DNA of 64,000 nt, taken from NCBI GenBank assembly GCA_010093485.1, contig MU001496.1, forward strand, positions 1,741,666 to 1,805,665, in the 5' to 3' direction. A program made the translations under genes and the position numbers. Shown one piece after another: positions 47,499 through 59,400 of this stretch (positions are counted from its first letter, which is position 1; every line of letters starts with the position of its first letter). Origin of the DNA: Karstenula rhodostoma CBS 690.94. Taxonomy: Eukaryota; Ascomycota; Dothideomycetes; Pleosporales; Didymosphaeriaceae. Below the pieces are notes generated by a model. It was not told the origin of the DNA. It did not search any database and saw only the letters and a list, made by a program, of their open reading frames with translations.

Positions 47499-48829
47499 AT
47501 ACCACCACGTACCTATGGTAGCGTCACGCTTGCATTGACATGAATTGGTATCACATGACTGAACGACGGACGGGATGGGAAAACGTTGGGAAGGGATGGA
47601 CGTGTACATGGCGTGCGGCGCCCGGTTGCGAGATCATTAATGGACCTGTAGCACGATCTCGTGTATTATATCAAACAAAACAAAACAGCTTGCTGTTAGC
47701 AATAATGCATTTTGTGCTCCTCACTACCATCTCCGTCGGCAATACTGTTATTCTTGCTCTACTTACCGTGTACATTTGCAAACTCCCCACCAAGTTCGCA
47801 GCACCTCCTCGATTTATGTACTACGTCTGTGACCCATGTTGCTCTCGTTGACCCTGGATCTGTTAAGATGGTTAACATCATAAAATTCCTAGAGCTATAG
47901 TGGCATATAACCTACCCTACTACTTTTGAGCTGTCCGAAATCTTTGTATTCTGGCACCCCACAGAGTTCCCGTACTGCGTTTTGCGGCGGCTTGCAGAAG
48001 CTCGCAAAGAGTCAACAATTAACCCTACTAATTACCCTAATACTCCCTCCCCTCGCGGGCGCCTCCCTATTGTCTTCCACAACCCCGGGATCCCCACATG
48101 TCACTGCTCTCCTGTTATCCACACTCTCCTCACCGTGCACATTTTCAAACCCCACGACCCTGCCACCTCCTGCTGTATAAAAGAGATACACAACGTACCA
48201 TCCCATCTCCATCATAATCCCTACCTACTTCCCTACTCCGCCCAACCCCCCATGTTTCGCATACACCACCACCCACGTCACCCTCTACGCACCCTGTATT
48301 AGTACAGTCGACAGGGGTGCTGTCCGATATCGTGCTTTGGAAACGTAAAGAGATGTATATATATAACAGTTACACAGGCGGTGGTGGTACATAGCTTTAC
48401 CTCGAGACGGGGATGTGATGTGGTTTTGGTTGTTCGATGGAGGGTTAGTTATACATCACGGAAGAAAGCGATGTTATGATAAGAGCTAGTGGTGGTGTCG
48501 AGAGTAAAGATGTATATACTGCAGTAGTTATTTGGTCTCTGAGGTATACAGGCTGGGAGGTAGCGGTGAGAGCAGGGTAGGTATTGTAAGTTGGTTTCTT
48601 ATGTTGAAGAAAGCTAGATACTCTACTATAGTCCCCTTTTGGTTTTTACTATATATTGAAGCCACAATTCCATTCGCCGGTACTAATTTAAGAGTGGGGT
48701 TTTTTAGAAGTAGTATATAATACGCTTATAGAGCGCATATACGAAAAAGTAGCCTACACGCACGTACAAAGGCCTAGGACAGACTAAGTACGGTACGTCG
48801 ACCGCACCGGCGCTGCCCTCCCGCCTCAC
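47499..48829. other. Convergent 3' region between the CFEM and hydrolase genes
   Basis: 1.3 kb with no supported gene. The left part is the CFEM 3' region. From about 48300 to 48790 the sequence becomes AT-shifted with many TATA steps, mildly RIP-like. Confidence 0.5.
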
Positions 48830-49944
48830 TCAAAACTTCCCCAACACCGCCCTCAACGCCTCCTCCTTCATATTGAAAAACACACTCGTATGCGTATCCT
48901 CGCTGACACGATAATCCAGCACCCCCTTGCCCTCCCGATGCCTCATCCCCAACTCCGCCGCGATGTAGTCCCCATGGCTGACGGGGACGTTCATATCATA
49001 CTTCCCATACCACATCATGACAGGCAAATCGCCTCTAATATCCCTAATCCTAAACCCCCAGTCGCCACACGTGATAGCGCCATCCTGCGCCGCGCCCTCA
49101 AAGGAGCGGCCATATGCGCTGTCGGCTGCCGCGCACATAGTCCACAGGGCGTCTTCGTCGGTCATTATGGTGCGATCTCTGGGGTCGTGTTTGGCCAAGA
49201 AGGACGGCGCGAGCATCTTTCGGACGCGATTTTCGGCGGGGAGGTCGACGCGGCCTACGGGGCCGAGGAGGAAGGATTTCATGGCGTAGGCGAGGAGGGG
49301 GACGGGGGCGTGGCGCCAGCCGTAGGGGAAGCCGAGTTTGTGGGCCCAGGCGCCGCCGTGGTGGCCGATGAGGTTGGAGGGGCCGATGCAGCAGATGAGG
49401 GAGGTGGCGACGAGGTGGGTGGCCGGGAGGAGGTAGGCGCAGGCGAGGACGGAAGGGCCGCCGCCTGAGGCGCCCTTGATGTTGTAGTTACAGTTAGCCA
49501 AATTCGCTCTACGATACCAAGGTATGGAATAGGGCGAGAGACAGAACGTACCATCACCGCATACTTCTCCAGGCGCAGATGCTCCGCCAACGCCTCCACA
49601 TCCTTCGGATAATCCAACAGCTTCCTCCCTGGATGAGGCGAGCTCAGTCCCAGGCCCGCTCTATCTAGAGCTATAATCCTCGCCCCATGCTTCAACGCCA
49701 CCTCGTGCAGATAGACGCCCTCAATGCGACATGCAGGCAGCCCATGGAAGAAGAAGACAGGTTTCCCACTCAGGCTGCCGTACTGTGCGTACCCTAGCGT
49801 GCGGCCGTCGGGTAACGTGAAAGTGTAGTCGTGATCTGTACCAGTGGGGTAGCGGCCTGTGTGGCCGCGGAGGGTGATTGGCGTGGGGGCCGTGGGGGCG
49901 AGGCTGGGGATAAGGTAGGAGAGGAGGGAGCGGATGATATCCAT
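48830..49944 (-). CDS. Alpha/beta-hydrolase fold protein (345 aa, 2 exons)
   Basis: Exons on the minus strand: 49944-49552 and 49474-48830; one 77-bp intron with a GTACGT donor and GGCTAAC branch point, phase 0. The fold is clear: the oxyanion-side motif FFFHGLPACRIEG, then DRAGLGLSSP, then the nucleophile elbow GASGG with Ser134 formed across the splice junction. The likely acid is Asp291 (MWYGKYDMNVPVSHGD) and the likely base His326 (SEDTHTSVF), giving a complete catalytic triad. A short N-terminal hydrophobic stretch (IIRSLLSYLIPSLAP) may be a membrane or targeting segment. Substrate is unknown; esterase, lipase or epoxide-hydrolase-like activities are all possible within this fold. Confidence 0.88.
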
Positions 49945-50789
49945 GGTATGTTTGGACTAGTGGTTAGTAAATTGTGGGGCTACAAAAGTGGAGTAGCCGG
50001 ATATCGAGAATACAGTCGCATGGTAAGAACGAGTCGTGGGTTTGGTATGGTATATAAGCACCCGGACTTCCAATGTCTGACATATCCAGCGCCACGCTGT
50101 GCTGCCTTGTAGTGAGGCGCTAGTCGTCTGGAGCAAGCAGTCTTTGGAATGAGTCACGGCTGATCGCTGACTGGTGTACTCTCTTCGGTTCGAAACCTCG
50201 AAGTTGGTGTTGCGTGGATGTCCGACTTATCCCGAAAGGCGCTGGTCGGCTGTCGGTGGAAGCGGGCCGCCCAGTGCCGCCGTCCCATCCAAATAACTTC
50301 ATCTTGAACAGCATGAGGTTATCAAACAAAGGGGAGAATAAATTTAATGGATTACTAGCGTGGCGCGAGCGGAACAAATAGAGTAGGCTAGTGGGGTAGC
50401 ACCTGCTGTCAGCGGAGGCTTTCCTTCCAACACCACGAATTTCGCGCGGCTTATTACATTCATTAGCACACCAGTCCACAAGTCCAAGCAAGTCTTCCCA
50501 CGTATATACTCATGGTGATGCTTCCTCATGCCGCCGCGTAAATTCCATACTCGGCTCTTGCAGCGTCGAAGTCGAGGACTTCAAGGAGCAGGCAAAATCA
50601 TCATGTATATCATGACCGCATGTTTGAACGGTGCTCAACCTGTCTTACTGTGAGCATCCCAACAAAGCCTCATTCCGCCGCACTTCCCAAACGCCTCAAC
50701 GCCTCGTGTGTCTGCACCGTGTGAGATTCAAGAACGCCAGATACCGCTACACTCCAAAAGGCATCCGTCCACCACACGGCTCCTACTGG
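49945..50789. other. Intergenic: hydrolase promoter and RGS-LOV 3' region
   Basis: About 850 bp between two minus-strand genes. No ORF with a recognisable product and no repeat structure is seen. Confidence 0.5.
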
Positions 50790-53187
50790 TCAGGCGTCCA
50801 GCTCCGTGGACGGACTATGCTTGCGATGTTTGCGATGTGGCGTCGGTGACCGCGCGCCCATAGAAATATTTTGCGCAAAGTGAGGCCCCGAATGCTCTCC
50901 ATCGCGGTCCATGCGACTTGGGTGTCTGTCCGCCCCCGCGCGTCCATGCCCCTCATCGGTGCCCAGATCGACCATCGCTAGCCCAGCGTTTACCCTTTCT
51001 AGTCTGGCGTTTTCCTCCAGAGACCCTCGATCAGGACGGGGAGTTCTCCGCCGGGTATAGCTGCTGTCCTCACTGATTGTTCCTTCTCTTCTCAGATAAT
51101 CCGCGTACAGCTTTGTGCTAGGGTATCGCGCGGCGCTGGTGCCGGAACTGGCCTCGCGGTACGGCCCAGCATCGCGGGTGAGATCGCGGCTACGGATAAC
51201 GGGGGGAATGGCGTTTTGACGGGCGTTGAGGGTACCGGTGATCTCCTCTTTATCAACCATGACGACCATGTAAACACCAGGCTTGCCATCCGATCCAAGC
51301 ATTGGTGTGCATTGGATCCAGCGCGGTCGACTTTCTAGAGCAGTTGGAGTTTCTTGTGTAGCCGTAGATGCATTGTCCGCATACAAACTATTCCCATTCG
51401 ACCGAGGGCTATGCGTCAACCAGGATACTTTGGCCGTGACGCTGGTGCCTTCGGCGAGGGCTTCCATGAGATTTTCGTGGACACATTGGGGACCTCCGAT
51501 GCGGTCCATGAATTTGGATTGGGAGAGGCCAGGTATTCGCAGGGCAGGCGAGGTGAAGATGATGCGGAGAGAAGGGTATGGCCGCACAAGGAGATACTAC
51601 GTATGTAAGCAAGAACAAACTAAACCATTTGACTAGACTTACGTTCTGGTAGACACCAGGCAACCTCCCTTCCGGTCCAAATTTCCTCGCTGGCCATAAG
51701 TTATCATCTGTGCTGTCTTCCATGCCGATGAACCGTCTGCCTGAACTGGCCGTGGGGCGCGTCGGCATGCTGTCAGCCGAGCTTGCCGAACCTGGGCGAA
51801 CGCTTTGACTACGCTGCCTGACAATGTCGGCTTCTTCTTCGTTTAGGAGGCCTCCCAGCTCGCGGAGCATACTCAATGATGACCTGTTTTCTCCAAAACC
51901 TGTCATGTTGGCGGCCGCTATGTCTTGGTCCAGAAGTTGCTTCAGGGACTGTAATCCCTTTCCGCCTTCTAGGAGGCGAGTGATATCGATTTGAGCGCCA
52001 AGGTAGTAGCGTACGTGGCCACGCTGGTCCATGAGTGGAGCCATCATTACCTGGTGATGTTAGAACCCAGCATATAAAATGGAAGAAGACATACCAAATT
52101 CAGGAAAGGCTGCCCATTTCGTCTGCTGCAAGACCGTCAGTTAACTGCGCGCAATGTAGGAACACTAAACTTACTAATTGAGCAATATCTCACTAATCTC
52201 TTGGCCTTTGGCCAGGGCATTAGAGATACGTTTAACAGCTGCCCTCGAAGTTCCGGGGCCTTGGAGGAACCTGCAATTCTTCCCAATGACGTAGTCCGTG
52301 TTGTATTGTGTAGTGTTGTAAAACTCTGTATCAAAGTCTCAGTAAATTGACTAGCTCCTTAGAGAAGGCACCATACCTTCGGATGCATAAACGAGAGGGC
52401 TGTCAGGCTGATTTGGGTCGCTTAAACAGAACACTTCTGCGAGGCCTTGGACCAAATCCCGCATAAAGGGCGTAGAAGTTCCTGTGATATCTTTCACCAA
52501 GCATTCAGTTACGACGGTAATCATCTGATGCGTGATAAATGCGGGCAATGCCTCGTTCACTAAATCGTCGACAGCTCTCTGGGCAAAGCTTTCGAATTGT
52601 GTATCTACGACCGCCGCTTCGCTCATCACAGACGACGAACGAGATGGCTTTTGCGATTGTGGAGATCGTGTGGCAGAGACCAGGTTAGCCAGGGAGTTTG
52701 CGTAGCGTATAGCTGCGAGGGCTTTCTGTGATTCCAGGTAGCGCACGAGAGTCACAGCGGATTCGGGATGGTATCTTTCCAGAAAAGAACGAAAGCGACG
52801 GGACTGTTGGGTGTCCTTGAGTATCACACGGATATGGTCCGCGGAAAATAGTCGTGAGGCGATATATTCTGCATTCGCGTCGGAGACGGATGGTGGCGGC
52901 GGATTCAAGTCGTATGAAGTCAACTCGTCCATCGACAAGCGTTTGCGCACCGAGTTGTATGCATAACCCTCCTCCTGTGTTACACTGTCGGTCTTGCCAT
53001 AATCCTCGTAGTTCCTGTTGGAATTTGCAAAGTCGCTCTGAGACATTGCGTCGGCTGTGAGCTCCTCGAGGGCTGGCTCGCCCATGTCGTCGTCCTCGAA
53101 CCCAATGAAGTGCACGCCAGTTGATGCAGATGGCGGAGACATCGGGCTGCTGGGCTGTTCCCCATGGGCAAGGTCCGTTCCGTCCAT
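50790..53187 (-). CDS. RGS-LOV blue-light photoreceptor (735 aa, 5 exons)
   Basis: Exons on the minus strand: 53187-52377, 52325-52175, 52125-52095, 52050-51643, 51596-50790; introns of 51, 49, 44 and 46 bp, all in frame. Residues ~110-260 form an RGS domain. A LOV domain follows from ~255: EEFYNTTQY, then VIGKNCRFLQGP with the flavin-adduct Cys288, and YYLGAQIDIT with the flavin-contacting Gln351. A basic/helical linker (LLEGGKGLQSLKQLL) follows. The conserved C-terminal domain begins YLLVRPYPSLRIIFTSPALR and includes FMDRIGGPQCV and RWIQCTPMLGSDGKPGVYMVV. This order matches fungal RGS-LOV proteins such as Botrytis BcLOV4, which bind anionic membrane lipids when lit. Light-regulated membrane recruitment with an effect on G-protein signalling is inferred from family. 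The gene diverges from CK2 beta. Confidence 0.92.
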
Positions 53188-54107
53188 AGTGCGCGTGTTC
53201 TCGCAGTGGCTGTAACGGTACCTGCGCGATGACGCATAGACTTTCACGTCAAGCTGTCAAACGGCTTTCGCAATCCCCTAAATGTGTTAGCTTCGAAGGT
53301 CATGTGTTCGACTGCAACTGTGTGCTTAAGTTGAAGCTGCCGTACTGCTTGTTTATGTGTTCAGACAGAAGGAATGATTGGCTAGTCGACAAGTGGTGAA
53401 GCGCAACACCAGAGAAAGCCGACAACAGACTGGAAAGAGTATACGATAGGCTCAAAGGAAGCAATGTGGTTGCACGCAGGTACGGGCCGGAAGACACGAT
53501 GCGAAGAAAAGCAAGGCAAGCGTCCGCCTATCATACGTGGGTAGATGCGATTTATGGCGGGAAAAAGACGCGGCTAAGTGTGCATAGAGTTTGGGATTCT
53601 GAGCTAACAACAACGCAGAGTTCGTCGGAGATTAAAGATCTCAAGAGACAGCATGTAAGCGTTGCTCCACGCGAGGGTGGAGTCCCGATCTAGAGGAGGA
53701 GACGTGATCTAGTCATCGTAGGCAGCACTTTCTAGATCCCAAGTCGGATCAGATCACTCTGTGCTCAACTCTCCGAGGAAATACAGGCTCGTCCTCAGAC
53801 ATGTCCACGCACCAATCGAGGGGGAGACGGCACAAGAGATGGCTGGGGGACAAGCGCCGGCGCCATCGCGCGATAGCAGTAGTACGGGCAGGCCCGGACG
53901 GCCTCGACGGTGAATGGTGATGTAATAACAAATAACGTTGATCCGGCACGGCTTCCGCTAGCTGCGGTGTGCTGACCTGGGTGACAAGACACAAGGCCGA
54001 TGAGGCTGGACTGGAGGATGATTCGGGGTGCGGAGCAACGTTGATCCCTCTGGACGCACCCCGCCAAGCTTGGCTCGTCCCTCTTCATTCACCCCAGCGC
54101 ATTGTTT
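53188..54107. promoter_or_regulatory. Divergent promoter region of RGS-LOV and CK2 beta
   Basis: 920 bp separates two divergent starts. On the RGS-LOV side an upstream ATG at about 53237 opens a different frame that overlaps the main start and could act as an upstream ORF. No TATA box or repeat stands out. Confidence 0.45.
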
Positions 54108-55088
54108 ATGTCCGACGCCGGCCAGGGTGTCGCTGCCTCTCCACGCGATCAAGTGCGAGAAAAGGTCCGCGAACTAGTCCCCTCCCTAGAGCGCCTCAGC
54201 CTGACGTACGGCGCCATGGACGACTTCAACAGCGAAACCGACAGCGACTACACCAGCTACTGGCGCGACTGGGTGCGTCTGTGTCTGTATCCCTGCGCCT
54301 GCGCATCATTCTGACACACTGCGCAGTTCATCTCCTCGCGGGGAAACGAATACTTTTGCGAGATCGACGAAGAATACCTCACCGACCGCTTCAACCTCAC
54401 GGGCCTCAACACAGAAGTCCAGTACTACCAATATGCCCTCGACCTCGTTACCGATGTCTTCGACTTTGACTGCGACGACGACATGCGGGAACAGATAGAA
54501 AAGTCTGCGCGGCATCTGTACGGCCTTGTGCACGCGCGGTACATAGTCACAACCAGGGGGCTGGCCAAGATGGTATGCCGCGCCCCCCACAAGCTGCACC
54601 GAGGTGCACCAGCTGACGTCCCCTCCCAGCTCGAGAAGTTCAAAAAGTCCGACTTCGGCAAGTGCCCCCGCGTCATGTGCGACTCGCAGCCGCTCCTCCC
54701 CATGGGCCAGGCCGACATCGCAAACTCGTCCCCCGTAAAGCTCTACTGCGCCCGCTGCGAAGACCTCTACAACCCAAAGTCGTCGCGCCACGCCATCATC
54801 GACGGCGCCTACTTCGGCACCTCCTTCCACAACATCCTCTTCCAGGTTTACCCCAACATGCTCCCGCCCAAGACCCAGCGCAGGTACGAGCCCAGGGTCT
54901 TCGGCTTCAAGGTGCATTCGGCGGCGGCGCTTGCGCGGTGGCAGGCGGATGAGCGGGAGAAGCTGAAGGACAGGCTGCGGGGCGCGCGGATGGAGAGTGG
55001 GTTTGAAGAAGAAGAGGAGGCCGAGGAGGAAGAAGAGGACGAAGACATGGAGGGCGATGGCTTCGATGGCGCCGCGGTGCAGCAGTAG
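54108..55088 (+). CDS. Casein kinase 2 regulatory beta subunit (289 aa, 3 exons)
   Basis: Exons: 54108-54272, 54327-54572, 54630-55088; introns of 54 and 57 bp, both phase 0. The CK2 beta core is unmistakable: WFISSRGNEYFCEIDEEYL, TDRFNLTGL, the acidic loop DVFDFDCDDDM, YGLVHARYI, and a zinc-binding set CPRVMC...CARC that forms the dimer interface. The motif DGAYFGTSFHNILFQVYP and the alpha-binding tail FGFKVH follow. The protein has an N-terminal extension of about 50 residues and a very acidic C-terminal tail (runs of Glu). Fungi usually have two beta paralogues; I cannot say which this is. The first ATG is at 54108, preceded by CT-rich and A-rich leader sequence. The subunit stabilises and directs the CK2 kinase in nucleus and cytosol. 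Confidence 0.95.
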
Positions 55089-55385
55089 GACGACGACCTA
55101 CAGGCTCGCTTGGATCAGGGGCATCACCGACGTAACGGGAACTTTGGAACATGGCTAGCGCAGCAACGGATACCGGGGAGCATGGTACGGCGTCAGGCGC
55201 ATCCGGGGCTAGGGCCCACCGTGGATTGTTATATTATACTGCATAGGCGATCACAGATACCTCATTCAAAGGAAGCGAAGGAGAACACCACCACTTGTTT
55301 TGGTAAACGAGAACCACGAGACCATGCATCGCAACCACAAGCGAGCTAAAATGTTGTGAATGCTCTAGTCAACCCACACAAAACA
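55089..55385. other. Convergent 3' region of CK2 beta and the aquaporin gene
   Basis: About 300 bp shared by two converging genes. No feature beyond the presumed polyadenylation sites. Confidence 0.5.
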
Positions 55386-57385
55386 TCAGACCTCTCCTTC
55401 ATCCCCCCTCGCCTCCCTCCTCTTCTTCCCCGTCACCCTCTTCCCCACCTCCCGCACACTCGGCCACTGATAATTCACCGGGCTCTCCCCGCCCACAAAC
55501 ACAAACACATCGTACACCAGCGCACCCGTAAGCGCACCCGACAACCCCGCAGCCACGGGCCCATACGCCCACCACCCGCTCGAAAACGTCTCAGGCCCGT
55601 ACCCCACCCACCACGCTACGAAGCGCGGACCGAGATCCCGTGCCGGGGACACGCCTAGGCCGTTGTAGCCGAAGCAGATGCACAGGAGAAAGGACATGAG
55701 GCCGTAGATGAGGGCGGACATGCCTTGTATTGTCAGTCAGTCAGTCAGTCAGTCAGTGTGTTTGGAAAGAGATAAGGGAGGGGGGTGGGGGTGTGACGTA
55801 CCGGAGCCGGGGGGCGTGTTGCTGTCGTCTCCGATGGCGAAGGCGACGCAGGTGTATAGGGCGGCGGAGAGGAAGTCGTTGAAGAAGGCGGTGGGGACGG
55901 AGACGTAGGTGGCGGGGATGGTGTAGAGGGCTTTTCCGGTGATGGAGGGGGTGAGGGTTGGGTCGATGTGGAGGATGGCATCGCGGTAGATGAACCTGGC
56001 AAGCAGTCAGTCTTGTCTTGTTTTCGGTGCGTGGGAGGGAAGGGCGGGCTGTCGGCGGATGGGTTGTTATGGGATGGGATGGGATGGGGGGGTTGGCTCA
56101 CCATGCCAGCGCCCCGGCGGCGAAGCCAGCAAGAATCTGCATGCAGCAGTACACGGCGCACATTTTCCACGGGAAGCCCCGGAAGACGGAAAACGCGATG
56201 GAGACCCAGGGGTTCATGTGGCTGCCGGATACACCGCCGCCGATGTAGATGCCCGCTGTGACGGCGAGACCCCAGGCCCAGGACTGCGTGATGTAGTCGC
56301 CTTCTGCGGCTGGATATGTGATCGAGTACAGGCCTCCGGCTAAGCCGAAGAAGAGGTATACGGTGGTCTGGGAGAAGTCAGATGTTAATCAACAGTGGTT
56401 GGCTGAATGCAAGACGTACTGAAAGAAATTCTGCAAAGGCTTCAGGATAACGTGCGCGAAACCGAGACAGTGGATTCCGGTATGTGTTGTAGTAGTCCTG
56501 AATAGCTGCCTCTTCCCGTTGGCGGATCTCCCGCTTCTCGGCGTGCGTCTCAGCCGTAGCAACAGACTGCAAGTCATCCAGGGGCGGGTGGTCGCCGTGG
56601 AAGTTGTCGCCCATGCTATCTGGCATCAAAGTAGGCGATTGCAGGCCCTGGTGCGCTTCTGTTGAGGTGTCTGTCTTCTGCTGGTCGTGCTGATCATATT
56701 GGTCTTCACGTTCGACGCCGCGCTCAAATTTCGGTGTCTCGGCTTCTTCCTCTTTTACCCTGGTCACGATGTACTTGTATCCATCGAGTTCTGCTTCGAA
56801 ACGATCAGGGGGCGCCTGAGGCTCTCCATGCTCGTCGATCTGTGGTGGGATTTGCAGAGTCTGGGCGCCTGGGGTGCCTTCGCTAGCATTCTGGTTAGAT
56901 ATGTCACGTTCATTGGCATTGCGAAACGTACGGCTGAGATGACTCTGTTGATACTGACCTTCTTGTCCCTGTCCTTGCTCTTGCTGATCGGGGTGCTCTG
57001 AGCGCTTATGGCCCCACAACATGCCCGGACGGACAGTTCTTGGGAAAGGTCGGCCCAAACTAAAGAGCGGCTTTGGAGGCTGCTGCTCATACCATGGATT
57101 CAGCGAGTAGTAGTCATTATCGACATAGTAAGTGTCCTCGGCCTTCTTCTGGGTCTGTTGTCGTTGCAGATATTGCTGTGGTCGTTGGCTGTCTTGCGTC
57201 GGTGCTCGATTTGACTGCCTTTTACTGCCGGCGTCATTGCGATCTTGCATGGTGTCCGCAGTCTGCATGCGGTCGAGCCCAACAGTGGGCTGTCGCTCCA
57301 TTTCTCCTCTTCTTTGTCGCGTTGCCTGGGTAGACGTCCGCTGGGTGAGGCCAGACGGCCTAACACTGGACCCTGTATAGCTCAT
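55386..57385 (-). CDS. MIP/aquaglyceroporin-type channel with long N-terminal extension (587 aa, 4 exons)
   Basis: Exons on the minus strand: 57385-56420, 56367-56102, 55995-55802, 55723-55386; introns of 52, 106 and 78 bp in frame. Residues 1-322 are hydrophilic, Gln/Arg/Glu-rich and probably cytosolic and disordered. A six-helix channel domain starts at AEFLSTTVYLFFGLAGG. The first pore motif reads HMNPWVSIAF (NPW at 374-376 in place of NPA). The second reads GVSPARDLGPRF (SPA at 501-503 in place of NPA; the following Arg is kept). Long N-termini occur in fungal Yfl054/Fps1-type aquaglyceroporins, which move glycerol or water across the plasma membrane. Both pore motifs depart from consensus, so selectivity is uncertain. 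The last intron has a (TCAG)6 repeat. Confidence 0.88.
55733..55756. repeat. (TCAG)6 repeat inside an aquaporin intron
   Basis: Six exact TCAG copies near the 3' splice site of the last intron (55724-55801). On the gene strand the run reads CTGA repeats, so several branch-point-like CTGAC sequences precede the AAG acceptor. Confidence 0.9.
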
Positions 57386-58140
57386 TGTTGGACGTGGTTC
57401 GCTGCCAGGCAGCGGTTGCGCCTGATTCAAGTTTTCTAAAAGTTTTTAGTCTCAACGATAAAATAATGTACGATATCCCAGATAAAAATTCTGGGTCTAA
57501 CGCGACGGACCCGCACTACGGCAGCGCCGTCGCGAGGTGCGGGACGTTTGTGGGAACTTCTGCCTTACCCGCCGAGGACATTAGATGTCAGTCTCTAGGA
57601 CAGTGGCTCTAGCAATGCAATGAAAATGGTGGACTCAACGCGCGCCTACAAATGCGAAAAATCGTCGCTGTTGCACTTTTCAATGCGAGCATTTTCGCTA
57701 GGCCAGCGCAAAGACCAACGATACCGCATCGCTACGTCACATCGATATCTCGGGTTTTTGCGCCCCGTGAGTCAAATTTCGCATCAGGGTTGATTAGAAC
57801 TGCATCAGCTTAGATGGAAATCACGATGTCGACCAGGAAGTCGGTTGTTGGAGGGCTAGTGCGGGTTTAGTTTCACGCCGTCAATGCCGTAGTTTGCCAT
57901 TTTAGGGTTGAGTTTGCGACGCTGCAACGCGAGCCTTACGATCTGTATACACACGCCGATTGGGTGCTTTAATAACAAATTGGAAAACATCTCGTCTGCG
58001 GCAGGGAAAGTCACCCGCGAGAATAATCGAAATGCCGAGTTCAACAGGCATGCATAGACAACAGGAGCTCACATGACCATCGTCTTGATCTCGAAACATT
58101 AATCATCTGAACATCGACCCTTCATCAAGAAGTCATGAGT
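57386..58140. promoter_or_regulatory. Aquaporin promoter region
   Basis: 750 bp upstream of the aquaporin start. A CTAAAA followed at once by TTTTTAG occurs at about 57436-57451 (TTTTCTAAAAGTTTTTAGTC), an inverted pairing of the hallmark of the repeat arrays. Otherwise nothing recognisable. Confidence 0.4.
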
Positions 58141-59400
58141 CAGCGAGTTCGACAGGAAAAGTATAAAACCCCCTGGCTTCGCAACCTACTCTTGCACACT
58201 TACACACCTTAACGGCAAGTCCTGCGGACTAAAAGTACGTAACTCAAACTCGTATGTGGGAGGATGGCGATCCTAGAGCTGCCGAAAAAAAATACAGAAG
58301 CCGGCTCAGACATGGTGGGAAGCCTGTCGCGAGGAGGCTGGGCATCCAAAAGGAAATCGCCAGGTGGTCATGTTAGCGCGTGTTGCCGGGGGAGCCAATT
58401 GAGGGTCTTCCTTGCCTGAAATAAGAGAACAACGTTTGCGAGCACATGCAGCCAGAAAGATTCGCGACCTGATCGCATGTCTTCGTCCCGTCGAGCCCTC
58501 TGCAACTTCTCGGTCCCACGCAGAGTGTCCGAGAGTCGGACCACAGTATCAAATGGAAGGGCATTGCTATGGGAGAAGGCCGGAGTAAACGAGGATACCT
58601 ATGAGACAAAATGACCGGCATGGATGACTATGGGCGCATCTCGGCGCGAGATGCACAATTCCAAAGGACATCAATTGTCTATATATGGATTGGGGTCGCC
58701 CGAGTGGATGAACAATTCACACCGCATTAGTGTACTTCTATCATCAACAAACATGGTAGTAAGCAGTTACATGTGGCTCTCTCGCGAGTCCTGATATCCA
58801 CCGGCAACAAAGAAAACAAACGAGTGGAATGCATGTGTTGTTGGATCAGTGGATAAGATACCGATACCATGAGTCGAAGCAGGCTGAATCAATCTATATG
58901 GGGGAAACCTAGCCACGAAGCTCAGTCACGCAAATCCTAAGGGCTGGGCGTTTTCTTGAGACCAAAGTCCGTTGTTTTGGTCACCAGACAATTAGTATAT
59001 AAAGATCTTCTTCAGATTCCTCATGTGTGGCCACACAACTGGATCATCCAACTAAAACTCATCTCGCTCTCCCACATGACTGGCGCGAGGAAGCACACCA
59101 CAGAATCATGTGTGGGTCGGAGCGCCAAAAGCAGATCGAAAGAAGTCCATGTGCTCCGGCTTCTCTCCTTGTGTCTTTGTATGGACGCTGTCGCAGGCAC
59201 GGATACTAGACGACTAAAATCTACGGCCTGGATTTGATGAGTGCGAGATCAAAAGCAACTTTCAAAAAAAAAAAAAAAAAAGTGTGAATGGGAGCGCCAA
59301 ACACCACGATAAAGCAATGCATGTGCTCCGGCGCCTCTCCCTGGACTTTCACATAACGAAACTCAAAGATCATCTCCGCTAAGAGAGTCATAGCGATGGA
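58141..59400 (+). repeat. Decayed repeat array 3 (same family as arrays 1 and 2)
   Basis: The same order of elements as in array 1 is found: TATAAAA at 58162, pyrimidine-rich sequence with CACAC, then GGACTAAAA at 58226-58234 (66 bp later). A second copy has TATATAAA at 58996 and CAACTAAAAC about 55 bp later. A ~172-bp duplication is visible: AGCGCCAAA...CATGTGCTCCGGC...CTCTCC at 59121-59168 and again at 59293-59340. An A18 run lies at 59264-59281. No gene is supported. Confidence 0.6.
59264..59281 (+). repeat. A18 homopolymer
   Basis: Eighteen consecutive A bases between the two copies of the 172-bp duplication. It could be a replication-slippage tract or the tail of a retroposed insert; no target duplication was identified. 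Confidence 0.8.

Noticed and set aside
49017..49468. Plus-strand frames opposite the alpha/beta hydrolase
   Set aside because: The minus strand carries a complete catalytic triad and clean splice sites; the plus-strand frames are low-complexity shadows.
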